IMG/VR virus record: IMGVR_UViG_3300032289_001616
Location: 1-48,275 of that record
Length of the DNA: 48,275 bases
Direction: 5' to 3' (one strand)
Source of the DNA: a virus
Shown here: positions 23,702-31,784 of the stretch, one piece after another
How the letters are laid out: each line of letters begins with the position of its first letter
Position numbering within the stretch: the first letter of the stretch is position 1
Notes under the pieces: generated by a model
Seen by the model: the letters and a program-made list of their open reading frames with translations, nothing else
Database searches by the model: none
Told to the model about the DNA's origin: nothing
Position numbers and translations under genes: made by a program

Positions 23702-23923
23702 ATGACTAACTGTCCTTTTATTACTTCATCACCGATAAATGAACTTGGTGATGACCACAATCAACCAGCACCAGTTCGTAAGTTGAGAATAGTCAATTTT
23801 GATGGTGATAAATGGTGTGAAATTGAACTTGAAGATGGAACAAAATGTAATCTAAAATACTGGAATATCTTAAAACCTTTGAGTTATACTGATGTCTCAT
23901 GTTCTTTTGAGAATGAGAAATGA
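23702..23923 (+). CDS. Small beta-rich protein
   Basis: The 73-residue protein has KLRIVNFDGDKWCEIELEDG, an SH3-like or beta-barrel pattern. It overlaps the next gene by four bases. Not recognised. Confidence 0.6.
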   Translation: MTNCPFITSSPINELGDDHNQPAPVRKLRIVNFDGDKWCEIELEDGTKCNLKYWNILKPLSYTDVSCSFENEK

Positions 23924-24135
23924 TACATAAATGGACTACTGGAAATCCTAAAGAAAGTGGATATTATCTTTGTTTTTATTATAATATAAGACTCGATGGA
24001 TATTCATACAAACATATCTATTGGTGTGAAAAGAGAAAAAACTGGATTTCTTGGAGAAGCCCTTTTAGCTCTTGTTTACATCACTTTGAGGTTGAAAGAT
24101 TTGAAGAAGAAACCAGAAGTAATTTTTATCCGTGA
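23920..24135 (+). CDS. DUF551-like small protein
   Basis: The 71-residue protein has KWTTGNPKESGYYLCFYY then WCEKRKNWISW and a closing HFEVERF. The P-x-ES-G-x-Y-L and W-x-W arrangement resembles DUF551-type domains. A palindrome copy follows its stop. Role unknown. Confidence 0.5.
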   Translation: MIHKWTTGNPKESGYYLCFYYNIRLDGYSYKHIYWCEKRKNWISWRSPFSSCLHHFEVERFEEETRSNFYP

Positions 24136-24139
24136 ATAT

Positions 24140-24160
24140 GACACCTGAATAACTGGCACA
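24140..24160 (+). repeat. Dispersed palindrome copy
   Basis: GACACCTGAATAACTGGCACA follows the stop at 24135. The element lies about 65 bases before the next ATG. No clear hairpin terminator follows at this copy. Confidence 0.55.
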
Positions 24161-24227
24161 AGGCCCACAAACATCAAATCATTCTTCTGCTACAATAACA
24201 GAGCAATCAACAAAGAAGATTTTTACT

Positions 24228-24419
24228 ATGTATCAAATCGTTATCGCAACGCCTCTGGGAGAACTTGGAACCAAACTTTTTACTGAAGAAGAAAAGTCCG
24301 AAATTGAGTTTAAAATTCTTGGCAATATTTCACGTCTATCTTATCTTAAACTTGAACTTGAAGACGGACAAGACCTTTATATGACAAAGGATATGATTGG
24401 TCGTCGTTTTAGTCTTTGA
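24228..24419 (+). CDS. Small hypothetical protein
   Basis: The 63-residue protein (YQIVIATPLGELGTKLFTEE) is alpha/beta. It follows a palindrome copy. Not recognised. Confidence 0.6.
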   Translation: MYQIVIATPLGELGTKLFTEEEKSEIEFKILGNISRLSYLKLELEDGQDLYMTKDMIGRRFSL

Positions 24420-24429
24420 GGATTGAATT

Positions 24430-24687
24430 ATGAACAACGATGATTCTTTTACAGGCGGCGTGCTTCTTATTGTATTTTTGGGGGTTGTTTTTGGATTGGG
24501 GTTTTGTTTGGGGGGTGTTGTTGGTGAATCTGTTGGTCAAAAAGAAACCGCAATACTCACCGTAAACGGACTCAACCGAATTAAAGAACAATTGCCACCT
24601 GGAACCAAAATCGCCAATCCATTTGGAGACGAAGACCTGAAAAGTCTTAGTTATGATGCCCAAAAAATCTTGAGACTCTTTAACTGA
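24430..24687 (+). CDS. Small membrane-anchored protein
   Basis: The 85-residue protein has one glycine-rich membrane segment (VLLIVFLGVVFGLGFCLGGV) followed by a soluble tail. It ends in a palindrome-terminator-promoter unit. Not recognised. Confidence 0.6.
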   Translation: MNNDDSFTGGVLLIVFLGVVFGLGFCLGGVVGESVGQKETAILTVNGLNRIKEQLPPGTKIANPFGDEDLKSLSYDAQKILRLFN

Positions 24688-24743
24688 GACACTTAAACAA
24701 CCGTCCACTCTGCCTTGTGGTAGAGTGGCTTTTGCCTTATGAT
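24688..24743 (+). promoter_or_regulatory. Palindrome-terminator-promoter unit
   Basis: The palindrome copy spans 24688-24708. CCACTCT (24705-24711) pairs with AGAGTGG (24722-24728) and is followed by CTTTTG. TATGAT lies at 24738-24743, upstream of the ATG at 24773. Confidence 0.6.
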
Positions 24744-24772
24744 ACACTCATCACCTCAAAGGAGAACTATTC

Positions 24773-25327
24773 ATGATTGACCTGTCTAAATATATTGGCA
24801 AAAAAGTTAAATGTACTTTTAGTAACGGAAGTATTCCACTTGTTGGAACAGTTTCTTTCACTAGCCCCATTAGCCAATGGTGCGACGAATATCCGTACAA
24901 TATTGTAAATCGTGTTTTTGATAAAAACGGCAAAGGGATTAGTATGCTTCAGATTGCCACAGTTACCGAAGTATCCACTATTTGTGGAACCGCCCAACGC
25001 CATCCTAACATTAACCTTAATGATTTTAAGGACCAAATGTGTATTGTCAAGTGGAGTAATGGGAAAATTCAATATGATAAAGTTTGTTATGACGAAGAAG
25101 ATTCTTGGTGGGGTATATGTTTAACTGAAGGAATATCTTCGGATGGTAGTCTTCGTGGAACCGCTTCTCTTTACATCGCGGAAATCTATGGCGAGGGGGC
25201 CTACGAAATCAAAACCAAAGAAACCTTTGATGAGCCAACCGATGAGGCCGTGGAAAAGGCGAGAGACGCAATTAAAGACCTTTCCGAAGAACAAATCGCA
25301 AAACTTCTTCACTCTTTGAAAAAATGA
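24773..25327 (+). CDS. Paralogue A of a two-copy phage family
   Basis: The 184-residue protein starts MIDLSKYIGKKVKCTF. It shares with the protein at 41354-41881 the N-terminal LSKYxGK segment, the central PNINLxDF, the EIYGEGAYxIKTK block, and the C-terminal EEQIAKLL. The body is predicted beta-rich with a helical C-terminal tail. It overlaps the DNA ligase by four bases. Function unknown. Confidence 0.65.
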   Translation: MIDLSKYIGKKVKCTFSNGSIPLVGTVSFTSPISQWCDEYPYNIVNRVFDKNGKGISMLQIATVTEVSTICGTAQRHPNINLNDFKDQMCIVKWSNGKIQYDKVCYDEEDSWWGICLTEGISSDGSLRGTASLYIAEIYGEGAYEIKTKETFDEPTDEAVEKARDAIKDLSEEQIAKLLHSLKK

Positions 25328-26196
25328 CTAAAATCCAAAAACCACTCCTGGCTGGGAAATTCGACCAATCCAAGGCCAAGTTTCCTTATATTGCAACACC
25401 AAAGATTGACGGAATCCGATTTCTTATGGTAGATGGTGTTGTCGTTTCTAGGACGTTTAAGCCAATCCGAAACAATCACATCCAGAATCTCCTTCAAACA
25501 CATCTTCCTGACGGAATTGATGGAGAACTAACTTCTGGTGATACTTTTCAGTCATCAACATCTGCAGTGATGAGCATCGAAGGGACACCAGATTTTAAGG
25601 TATGGATTTTTGACCACCTGGACCCAGATTCTGAGGATATTCTTCCATTCTATCTAAGGATTCTGAATATGCCAAAACTTGATGCACCTTTTGATTATGA
25701 GGTCCTAAATGGAATCACCGTAAAATCCCTTGAAGAAATCGCCAATTACGAGAAAATCTGCCTTGAGGCTGGTTATGAGGGTGTGATGCTAAGGGACCCA
25801 ATGGGTACTTATAAATTCGGTAGGTCTACTGTAAACGACAATATTCTTCTAAAAGTAAAACAATTTTTAGACGATGAGGCCGAACTTATTGAGATTCAAG
25901 AGAAGATGAGTAATCAGAATCCCGAAGAAAAAGATGCCTTTGGACACATTAAACGGTCTGCCTCTTTAGAAGGAATGGTCGCAACAGGTGTTGCCGGGAC
26001 CCTTATTGTCAAAAACAAAGAGGGCCAGGTTTTTGGTGTGGGTAGTGGGCTCAATGACGAATTAAGAGAAGAAATCTGGAATAATAAAGAAAAGTACATC
26101 GGACAACTTGTTAAGTACAAGTACTTTCCCCAAGGAGTAAAAGAACTTCCGAGGCATCCGGTGTTTCTGGGTTTTAGGGATTTAGAAGACACTTGA
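25324..26196 (+). CDS. ATP-dependent DNA ligase, T7-like
   Basis: The 290-residue protein has motif I TPKIDGIRF with K27 as the adenylated lysine, then SRTFKPIRN (Ia), DGELTSG (III), WIFDHL (IIIa), EGVMLRDP (IV) and LLKVKQF (V). A C-terminal OB domain follows (TLIVKNKEGQVFGVGSGLND). It is shorter than T7 ligase but keeps all core motifs. The gene overlaps paralogue A and is followed by a terminator and promoter. It should seal nicked DNA during replication or repair. Confidence 0.85.
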   Translation: MTKIQKPLLAGKFDQSKAKFPYIATPKIDGIRFLMVDGVVVSRTFKPIRNNHIQNLLQTHLPDGIDGELTSGDTFQSSTSAVMSIEGTPDFKVWIFDHLDPDSEDILPFYLRILNMPKLDAPFDYEVLNGITVKSLEEIANYEKICLEAGYEGVMLRDPMGTYKFGRSTVNDNILLKVKQFLDDEAELIEIQEKMSNQNPEEKDAFGHIKRSASLEGMVATGVAGTLIVKNKEGQVFGVGSGLNDELREEIWNNKEKYIGQLVKYKYFPQGVKELPRHPVFLGFRDLEDT

Positions 26197-26243
26197 GGAA
26201 CCGTCACAAGAGCACTTCACAAGTGCCTTTTTTGTTGTATAAT
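26188..26243 (+). promoter_or_regulatory. Palindrome-terminator-promoter unit
   Basis: The palindrome copy (26188-26208) covers the ligase stop codon. GCACTT (26212-26217) pairs with AAGTGC (26221-26226), followed by CTTTTTTG. TATAAT lies at 26238-26243, 23 bases before the next ATG. Confidence 0.65.
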
Positions 26244-26266
26244 GACCTTATACACCCAAAGTACTG

Positions 26267-26503
26267 ATGAAACATACTCCAAAGAACTTTTATGATAATT
26301 ATTCTCTCAAACAAAGAGAAGAATTTTGGCTTAAAACTTGCGAAGAACGTCGAAAAATTATCAACGATTCTTATCTATCAATGATTGTTGATGAGGCCGG
26401 AAACCTGGATAAATACAAAATCATTGACGTTATTCTAGACCTACAAGACAAAATAGAAGATTTAGAGAATACTTGTCAACGAACCGATTCTTATTACGAC
26501 TAA
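26267..26503 (+). CDS. Small charged helical protein
   Basis: The 78-residue protein (YSLKQREEFWLKTCEERRKI) is helical. A coiled coil (ILDLQDKIEDLE) lies near the C-terminus. Not recognised. Confidence 0.6.
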   Translation: MKHTPKNFYDNYSLKQREEFWLKTCEERRKIINDSYLSMIVDEAGNLDKYKIIDVILDLQDKIEDLENTCQRTDSYYD

Positions 26504-26535
26504 TCCTAAATAGTTAGAACTCTTGATGGGGAATT

Positions 26536-27426
26536 ATGGCTATCACCACAAAAGGTAAAAATTTCTACAAAGATGGAAAGAAAATTTGCCTTGCCGGGGA
26601 CCATACATGGAATACTGTACACTCAATAGCAGGCGAGAAAATAGGTCTAGATAAAATTACCGGAAATTTTACTAGATTGTGGACTTTAGAAACAAAGGGT
26701 GCAGAATTTGCAACTTCTAGATGGGGGAGTGAAACTTCTGGAGTTGCAAAAATTAGCAATTTACCTTGGAAAAAAGACGGCTCTTTAAATAAAACCTATT
26801 ATAAAGTTCTAGAGAAAACTGTTAGAACTGCAGAAAAAAAAGATATGATAACGGGGGTGGTCTTATTTGAAGGAACATTTCCTTATTTTCCCAAAGGCTG
26901 GGATAATCATATTTTTAATGGCCTTGGACCAAGTTCACATGAATATGTTCATACAAAAGGACCGTGGAATAAATTTCAAAGAGCCCATGTGAAAGAAGTT
27001 ATTGAAACATTAGAACCTTATGATAATGTAATTTATGAGGTTGGAAATGAATTACATAGAAATTCAATTAGTTGGTTTCAGGGTAAGGTGGTTGAATGGA
27101 TAAAAAAATGGACAAATAAGCCAGTGGGAGTCAGCTATGCTACCGGAATGAAGCCGAGTCTTGGAAGGTCTCAGGACTGGCTATTAAATCAAAATGCAGA
27201 TTGGATTGCACCAGCCGGATTAGCCAAGGTTCCGGGGTTTAGTGGACCACAAGTTTTTGATACTGATCATTCATGGCCTCTTTATGGTAATGTTTCTGGA
27301 TTGGGAGCTGCCTGGAGTGCAGGAAGACCTCTTTGGGTTATGAATGGTTTTAATGGGACAATGCTAAAAAATCAAAATTCACTTTCTTCTGACTTAGCAT
27401 TTATTAGAAATATAATCAATACATAA
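26536..27426 (+). CDS. Glycoside hydrolase of clan GH-A type
   Basis: The 296-residue protein starts ITTKGKNFYKDGKKICLAGD, the strand-loop opening of cellulase-like TIM barrels. It has VIYEVGNELH near residue 167 with the NE dyad that carries the acid/base catalyst, and FDTDHSWPLYG near 241 in the position of a late active-site loop as in DUF6298-type proteins. No signal peptide or carbohydrate-binding domain is visible. It may degrade a host glycan or cell-surface polymer. It lies among small early-type genes, away from tail genes. Confidence 0.65.
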   Translation: MAITTKGKNFYKDGKKICLAGDHTWNTVHSIAGEKIGLDKITGNFTRLWTLETKGAEFATSRWGSETSGVAKISNLPWKKDGSLNKTYYKVLEKTVRTAEKKDMITGVVLFEGTFPYFPKGWDNHIFNGLGPSSHEYVHTKGPWNKFQRAHVKEVIETLEPYDNVIYEVGNELHRNSISWFQGKVVEWIKKWTNKPVGVSYATGMKPSLGRSQDWLLNQNADWIAPAGLAKVPGFSGPQVFDTDHSWPLYGNVSGLGAAWSAGRPLWVMNGFNGTMLKNQNSLSSDLAFIRNIINT

Positions 27427-27496
27427 AGAAATCAATGACTTAAGAAAGTCAAAAAAAGAAATTACACAGTATGCAAAAGAAAAACTCAAAAAACTT

Positions 27497-27835
27497 ATGA
27501 ACAAAGAAATGTCTATCGGTGAGTTGATTGAAACTGAAAAGTTTCAAGAAGAATATCAAAAAAATATTAATGATAAAAAACTACTAAACTACCATAATGA
27601 ATATTATAATAATGAGTGTGCATCATTACCACACGGTATGCCAATATCAATGGAACATTTGCAATCCATTGCATTGAAATCAGCAATTTATGCCTTTACT
27701 AAAACTTATGGTATTAAAGAAAATATTTCTACTTATGGGCTGAAAGAACTTGCAGACCTAGTTCAAGCACAGGGAGATAGGACAGTCCAGGAAGTGTCCG
27801 ATGTGCATCGTCAGGCGGGTCTAGATGCCTTATAA
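27497..27835 (+). CDS. Hypothetical protein
   Basis: The 112-residue protein begins MNKEMSIGELIETEKFQEEY. The frame is open upstream for about 20 more codons (DLRKSKKEITQYAKEKLKKL) without a standard start. That may be the remains of a longer N-terminus displaced by the hydrolase gene. No family recognised. Confidence 0.55.
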   Translation: MNKEMSIGELIETEKFQEEYQKNINDKKLLNYHNEYYNNECASLPHGMPISMEHLQSIALKSAIYAFTKTYGIKENISTYGLKELADLVQAQGDRTVQEVSDVHRQAGLDAL

Positions 27836-27864
27836 TACATTTGTCAACAACGGAGTTTTAATCA

Positions 27865-28065
27865 ATGTCTAACAATTCTTCTTCATCTTCTAGTGGAATC
27901 GGATTTCCTGGTCTTTTGACTGTGCTGTTTATTGGTCTTAAACTGACCGGGTACATTAATTGGTCTTGGTGGTGGGTATTGTCACCAATGATTATCTCAC
28001 TTTCTATAGGTCTGCTAATTATTCTCGCTTTTATTATTATTGCTCTACTTGATATGAAAAGGTGA
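27865..28065 (+). CDS. Small membrane protein, two segments
   Basis: The 66-residue protein starts with a Ser-rich stretch (SNNSSSSSSGI). It has two hydrophobic helices, FPGLLTVLFIGLKLTG and the region around IISLSIGLLIILAFIIIALL. The GGAG ribosome site sits before the ATG. Not recognised. Confidence 0.65.
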   Translation: MSNNSSSSSSGIGFPGLLTVLFIGLKLTGYINWSWWWVLSPMIISLSIGLLIILAFIIIALLDMKR

Positions 28066-28105
28066 TAAATAAAGATGCTTGTGTTTCGCAACTATAGCAG
28101 AGATT

Positions 28106-28127
28106 AAGTGTCTTCGGGCACTTTTTC
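28106..28127 (+). terminator. UUCG-tetraloop terminator
   Basis: AAGTGTC, loop TTCG and GGCACTT form a seven-pair stem followed by TTTC. It separates the membrane protein from the homing endonuclease. Confidence 0.75.
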
Positions 28128-28130
28128 TTG

Positions 28131-28138
28131 TATAAATA
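28131..28138 (+). promoter_or_regulatory. T4-late-like promoter of the homing endonuclease
   Basis: TATAAATA matches the T4 late consensus, 26 bases before the ATG at 28164. Homing endonucleases of T4-like phages are often expressed from late promoters. Confidence 0.5.
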
Positions 28139-28163
28139 GTAATGCGAAACACAAAGTAGAACT

Positions 28164-29003
28164 ATGAAAACTCCAAAAGAATATTACTATACCTATTATT
28201 CTTATGAAGAATGGGGTAGAGGTTATTTTGGTAGCAGAGGATGTGAATGCTTACCAGAAGAAGATATAAAGTATTTTGGTTCCTCAAAAGACAAAACATT
28301 CAAACCAACACAAAAAATAATTTTGAAGGATGATTATGCTACCAGAGAAGAAGCGTATGCTGATGAAATCATCTTACAGCAATACTATAAGGTAGTAGAA
28401 AATCCACACTTTGCGAATAAAGCATACCAAACTTCTACAAAGTTTTATGTTCCAACAGAAACATTGAGAGAACTTGGTAAGACATCGGGCAAAAAGGGTG
28501 GAAAGGTTAGTGGAAAAATAACAAAAGAACTTGGTATTGGGGTTCACGGAAGAAGCAAAGAAAAAATGAGTGAAGATGGTAGAAAGGGAGGAACAAAAAC
28601 TTATGAATTGGGAATTGGTATTCACGCACAATCCAAAGAACAATTGAGTGAAAATGGAAGAAAATCTGCAAAAATACAAAAAGAACAAAATTTAGGTATA
28701 TACAAATTAACAACAGAAGAAAGAACATCATATGGATTAAGTTATTTTCAAAGAAAAATAGGAATTCATTCATTAACAAAGGAACAAAGAATAGAAAATG
28801 GTAGAAAGACAAAAGAACTTGATATTGGGGTTCACGCAAGAACCAAAGAACAGATGAGCGAAGATGGTAGAAAGGGTTCAAAAGTAACTAATTCTCAAAG
28901 ATGGATGTGTACTGAAACTGGGTATATTTCAAATTCTGGTGGACTTTCTAGATACCAAAAAGCAAGAGGAATAGACACATCTAAACGAGTAAGAATATCA
29001 TAA
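28164..29003 (+). CDS. GIY-YIG-like homing endonuclease with NUMOD-type repeats
   Basis: The 279-residue protein has an N-terminal domain YYYTYYSYEEWGRGYFGSRG, then IKYFGSSKD and EEAYADEIILQQYY, matching a diverged GIY-YIG nuclease (Tyr, Tyr, Gly/Arg and a later Glu). From residue 112 on it has five repeats of about 30 residues resembling NUMOD DNA-binding motifs, each with a 'GxHxxSKEqmSEdGRKgg' core. It follows a terminator and its own late-like promoter. It appears intact. Confidence 0.75.
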   Translation: MKTPKEYYYTYYSYEEWGRGYFGSRGCECLPEEDIKYFGSSKDKTFKPTQKIILKDDYATREEAYADEIILQQYYKVVENPHFANKAYQTSTKFYVPTETLRELGKTSGKKGGKVSGKITKELGIGVHGRSKEKMSEDGRKGGTKTYELGIGIHAQSKEQLSENGRKSAKIQKEQNLGIYKLTTEERTSYGLSYFQRKIGIHSLTKEQRIENGRKTKELDIGVHARTKEQMSEDGRKGSKVTNSQRWMCTETGYISNSGGLSRYQKARGIDTSKRVRIS

Positions 29004-29004
29004 G

Positions 29005-29061
29005 GGCACTTCTCAAACTGGAACAAGGTGCCTTTACATGGCACCTTTTTTGCTGTATAAT
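29005..29061 (+). promoter_or_regulatory. Palindrome-terminator-promoter unit
   Basis: The palindrome copy covers 29005-29025. GGTGCC (29027-29032) pairs with GGCACC (29040-29045) and is followed by TTTTTTG. TATAAT lies at 29056-29061, before the ATG at 29084. Confidence 0.65.
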
Positions 29062-29083
29062 GACTTTAGAAAATTAGTCACTT

Positions 29084-29683
29084 ATGAACTCCCTACGAGA
29101 CCAAAACTATTTCAGTTTGGATTTGGAATTGAACAATAAAAATGATGGAACTACTCCGCGAATTATTCAGGTGGGCATCGCAATTGGTTCTCCCGTAAGA
29201 CCCGAAGATATTCAAACATATTCTTGGTATCTAAATCCACAGGAACCAATTACTGAGTTTATACAAAATCTAACTGGAATTACAGATGAAATCATTCAAG
29301 AAAAGTCGGTAAGTCACGAAACTCTAGCATTTGAATTCGGGAAAGTTCTTAAAGAAAATCAAGTATTTGTAAATCCCATAACTTGGGGACAAGGAGATTC
29401 ATCAGAACTTAAAAATGAGTTCACTCAAAGAAATATCCAGTTTCCATTTTTTGGAAGGCGCATATTTGACATAAAAACTCTATACGTCTTCAATCAAATG
29501 GTTCGCGGTAAAACCCCTTCTGGTGGTCTAAGAAAATCAATGATTTCTTATGGTCTAGATTTTATTGGGCAAAGTCATAATGCTGAATACGATGCTCTAA
29601 ATACCCTTAGATTTTTCTTTTATTTCCTTCAACGTCAGAAAATGTTTGAGGATTATAAAGAGTTGATGAGCGGTCTTAAGTAG
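29084..29683 (+). CDS. DEDDh 3'-5' exonuclease
   Basis: The 199-residue protein has FSLDLELNN (ExoI, D and E at residues about 13 and 15), LTGITDEII, a middle region (WGQGDSSELKNEF) in the ExoII position and HNAEYDALNT (ExoIII with the His and Asp). This is the DnaQ/RNase T fold, common in phages for DNA or RNA trimming. Substrate unknown. Confidence 0.8.
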   Translation: MNSLRDQNYFSLDLELNNKNDGTTPRIIQVGIAIGSPVRPEDIQTYSWYLNPQEPITEFIQNLTGITDEIIQEKSVSHETLAFEFGKVLKENQVFVNPITWGQGDSSELKNEFTQRNIQFPFFGRRIFDIKTLYVFNQMVRGKTPSGGLRKSMISYGLDFIGQSHNAEYDALNTLRFFFYFLQRQKMFEDYKELMSGLK

Positions 29684-29739
29684 GACACTTGACAAACTGG
29701 CACAAAAGCATCCAAAGTATCCCAATCTCATCTTATATT
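29684..29739 (+). promoter_or_regulatory. Palindrome copy and -10 box
   Basis: The copy at 29684-29704 (GACACTTGACAAACTGGCACA) lies directly after the exonuclease stop. TATATT at 29734-29739 precedes an AAAGGAGG ribosome site at 29753-29760. No hairpin terminator is clear here. Confidence 0.55.
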
Positions 29740-29766
29740 ACACTCATACACAAAGGAGGTTCTCCA

Positions 29767-29976
29767 ATGGCCGTCGAAACTAGCACTCAAATCAGCATTT
29801 ATACTGGCGAAGAATGGTATTATACCGTAGAAGACCAGAATATCGTGCTTGATACTGATGGTTGCACTATTTCTTATTGGGAAAAGGGGAACCGCAAAAT
29901 TCATACCACAATGGAACCAGAAGAAGCCCTGGCTATAGCAGATGCGATTTACAAACTGTTTAAGAAAAACGCCTGA
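29767..29976 (+). CDS. Small hypothetical protein with strong ribosome site
   Basis: The 69-residue protein starts 6 bases after AAAGGAGG, the best Shine-Dalgarno in the window. It has a beta-rich body (ISIYTGEEWYYTVEDQNIVL) and a C-terminal helix (EALAIADAIYKLFKK). It is probably highly expressed. Not recognised. Confidence 0.65.
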   Translation: MAVETSTQISIYTGEEWYYTVEDQNIVLDTDGCTISYWEKGNRKIHTTMEPEEALAIADAIYKLFKKNA

Positions 29977-29999
29977 CACACATCCACAAATAAATTCTA

Positions 30000-30359
30000 A
30001 TGGAACAACTCAAACGCCTGTTTTACTTTTTGCTCGGAAACACGCTGACTGTAACTTGCCTTTATTTTGGTGCATACAAAGGTATTCCTGGATTTATGAA
30101 CGTGCTCTCGTTTATTATCTGGTTTATGTTTGTTATTTTTATTCTTTCTTTTATTAACAAAGAGTCCCAAAAGACCGCATATTTATCAATCAAAAAAACT
30201 ATTCTTCCTAATTTTCTTAGTAGTCTAATTGGAGTTATTTACATTTCAGTTTTAGTGTTTTATGGGCATATTTTGCTTGGTGCATTATACTTAGTTTCTT
30301 GGATTCTTTCTGATTATATGAAAAACGAAGGGAAAAAACTTGTGACTGAGGAGGAATGA
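30000..30359 (+). CDS. Multi-pass membrane protein
   Basis: The 119-residue protein has about four hydrophobic helices, at about residues 6-27, 33-53, 68-86 and 87-105. The C-terminus is charged (YMKNEGKKLVTEEE). A GAGGAATG overlaps the spacing to the next gene. Function unknown. Confidence 0.65.
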   Translation: MEQLKRLFYFLLGNTLTVTCLYFGAYKGIPGFMNVLSFIIWFMFVIFILSFINKESQKTAYLSIKKTILPNFLSSLIGVIYISVLVFYGHILLGALYLVSWILSDYMKNEGKKLVTEEE

Positions 30360-30362
30360 CCC

Positions 30363-30761
30363 ATGGGACTTTTTGATTATGTCCGTTCATCCTATAATCT
30401 AGGAGAACGATTTACGGACACAGAACTACAAACAAAAGATATTGAAGATGATATTAGTGGAACTATGACCCATTTTTGGATAGACCCGGCTGGTAGATTG
30501 GGGTGTCCTGATTATACTGGCACTTCAACCTTTGAAGAAATCAAGGAAGATGACCCACGTTATTCTAAAGACAGATTGTTTCTGAACTTTGAGTGGATTC
30601 CGACAGGAAAACGTGGAAGATATCATATTCACCCCATCACAAAATATATTGTCGTTTATCCATCAACCTGGAAAGGAAAATGGGAAGACTGGCCGAGACT
30701 GAGACTACACTTTGTAAATGGAATTCTGCAGGATTATGAGAAAGTCAGTGACGGCCCATAA
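30363..30761 (+). CDS. Conserved phage protein of unknown function
   Basis: The 132-residue protein begins MGLFDYVRSSYNLG and has ELQTKDIEDDISGTMTHFWI; similar proteins starting MGLFDxV are common in phages. GAGGA precedes the ATG. The body is beta-rich and aromatic. No function known. Confidence 0.7.
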   Translation: MGLFDYVRSSYNLGERFTDTELQTKDIEDDISGTMTHFWIDPAGRLGCPDYTGTSTFEEIKEDDPRYSKDRLFLNFEWIPTGKRGRYHIHPITKYIVVYPSTWKGKWEDWPRLRLHFVNGILQDYEKVSDGP

Positions 30762-30834
30762 ACTGACCACTCAGTAGAGGATTGATGGGAATTATGGGTT
30801 ATTATATGAGAGTAAACACGATATAAACCTTGCT

Positions 30835-31176
30835 ATGACCTACATTCCATTATGGTTAAGAGTTAAAAACTGGCCTGAAGAAGCCTTTTCTGGTTCAAAT
30901 CGAAAAGTCTTTGACTTTATCCGAGAAGGAGTATCAGAAGAAAGTGCCAATTCTGTAAATATGAGTTGGAAAAATGCTATTGCCATTCAATCTGGCTGGA
31001 CAATGGCCCATATTGCCAAGGAAATTGGGTTGTTCCCATCAGTAAGTCAGGCCAAAAAGAATGGCTGGGACAAACCAATAGAAGAAGGTTACTCCGAAAA
31101 AGGTGGAATTGGGAAACAAAAGTTAATTTGCTTTTTCATCTGGAACCCACCAGAAGAATGTACACTTGCTCTCTAA
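30835..31176 (+). CDS. Hypothetical protein
   Basis: The 113-residue protein has an RKVFDFIREG helix and a Lys/Gly-rich segment FPSVSQAKKNGWDKPIEEGY, resembling the small phage domain in which 'fpSvsqArknGw..pi..G' occurs. It follows an AT-rich leader of 73 bases with a TATAAA. Function unknown. Confidence 0.6.
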   Translation: MTYIPLWLRVKNWPEEAFSGSNRKVFDFIREGVSEESANSVNMSWKNAIAIQSGWTMAHIAKEIGLFPSVSQAKKNGWDKPIEEGYSEKGGIGKQKLICFFIWNPPEECTLAL

Positions 31177-31179
31177 ATT

Positions 31180-31380
31180 ATGTACAAAAAAGTTCGCTGT
31201 CACTCAGCATCAGGTTTGAATTTTACTCCACTTCAACTTATTGGTCTCACTCCACTTTGGAATATTACTTGTGGTGAATGTAATCTGACATTTAACCAAA
31301 GAATTCCAATGGTTGATGAACCTAGCATTCTTTGCCCACATTGCCACACCATCAACATTATTCCCGTTTATACAAAATGA
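31180..31380 (+). CDS. Zinc-ribbon-like small protein
   Basis: The 66-residue protein has CGEC near residue 31 and CPHCH near 52, a treble-cleft or ribbon pattern. It overlaps the next gene by four bases. It may bind nucleic acid or a protein partner. Confidence 0.65.
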   Translation: MYKKVRCHSASGLNFTPLQLIGLTPLWNITCGECNLTFNQRIPMVDEPSILCPHCHTINIIPVYTK

Positions 31381-31784
31381 AACCCCTCCTCAAAAAAGTT
31401 AATTATTTTTTCCAGTCTCTTATCAGAAACGAAAGAACTTGCTCGGTCCTGTCTAAAGTTATTAACAAATATTTGGATGACCCAAATACAACTATTGTAA
31501 TTCATTCTGACTTTGTATGCACTCTTGAACATCCAACATTTAAAAAACTACCCCTGTGGATTGGCAGTTACCCTAATTCTTATGGGAATCTTTATCCAAG
31601 TACTCTTTCTTTGACCCCAGATGATTTAGTGTTTTATGGTGAGCTTGAAAGGGTTTTTGGATATAAACTCCCAGACCGAAGAACTGTTTATAGGCTACAT
31701 GAGGCAGTAGAAAATAAAAAGAAAGAATTCGGCTACTATCCCGATTTAGTTTATGATGCAGTAAAAGAAATTCTCAATGTTTAA
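31377..31784 (+). CDS. Hypothetical protein
   Basis: The 135-residue protein starts in an ATGA overlap. It is alpha/beta with a Pro/Tyr-rich centre (IGSYPNSYGNLYPSTLSLTP) and a helical C-terminus. The next gene starts within its end. Not recognised. Confidence 0.6.
   Translation: MKPLLKKVNYFFQSLIRNERTCSVLSKVINKYLDDPNTTIVIHSDFVCTLEHPTFKKLPLWIGSYPNSYGNLYPSTLSLTPDDLVFYGELERVFGYKLPDRRTVYRLHEAVENKKKEFGYYPDLVYDAVKEILNV

Larger units (their letters stand above)
28079..28154 (+). repeat. 12-bp inverted repeat enclosing a terminator and a promoter
   Basis: TTGTGTTTCGCA (28079-28090) is the exact reverse complement of TGCGAAACACAA (28143-28154). Between the arms lie a UUCG terminator and a TATAAATA box. 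In the RNA the arms could form a long-range stem upstream of the endonuclease start. Confidence 0.65.

Noticed and set aside
28374-28881. Reverse-strand Phe/Leu-rich frames opposite the GIY-YIG endonuclease
   Set aside because: They are antisense shadows of repeated Lys/Glu codons, not independent membrane proteins.
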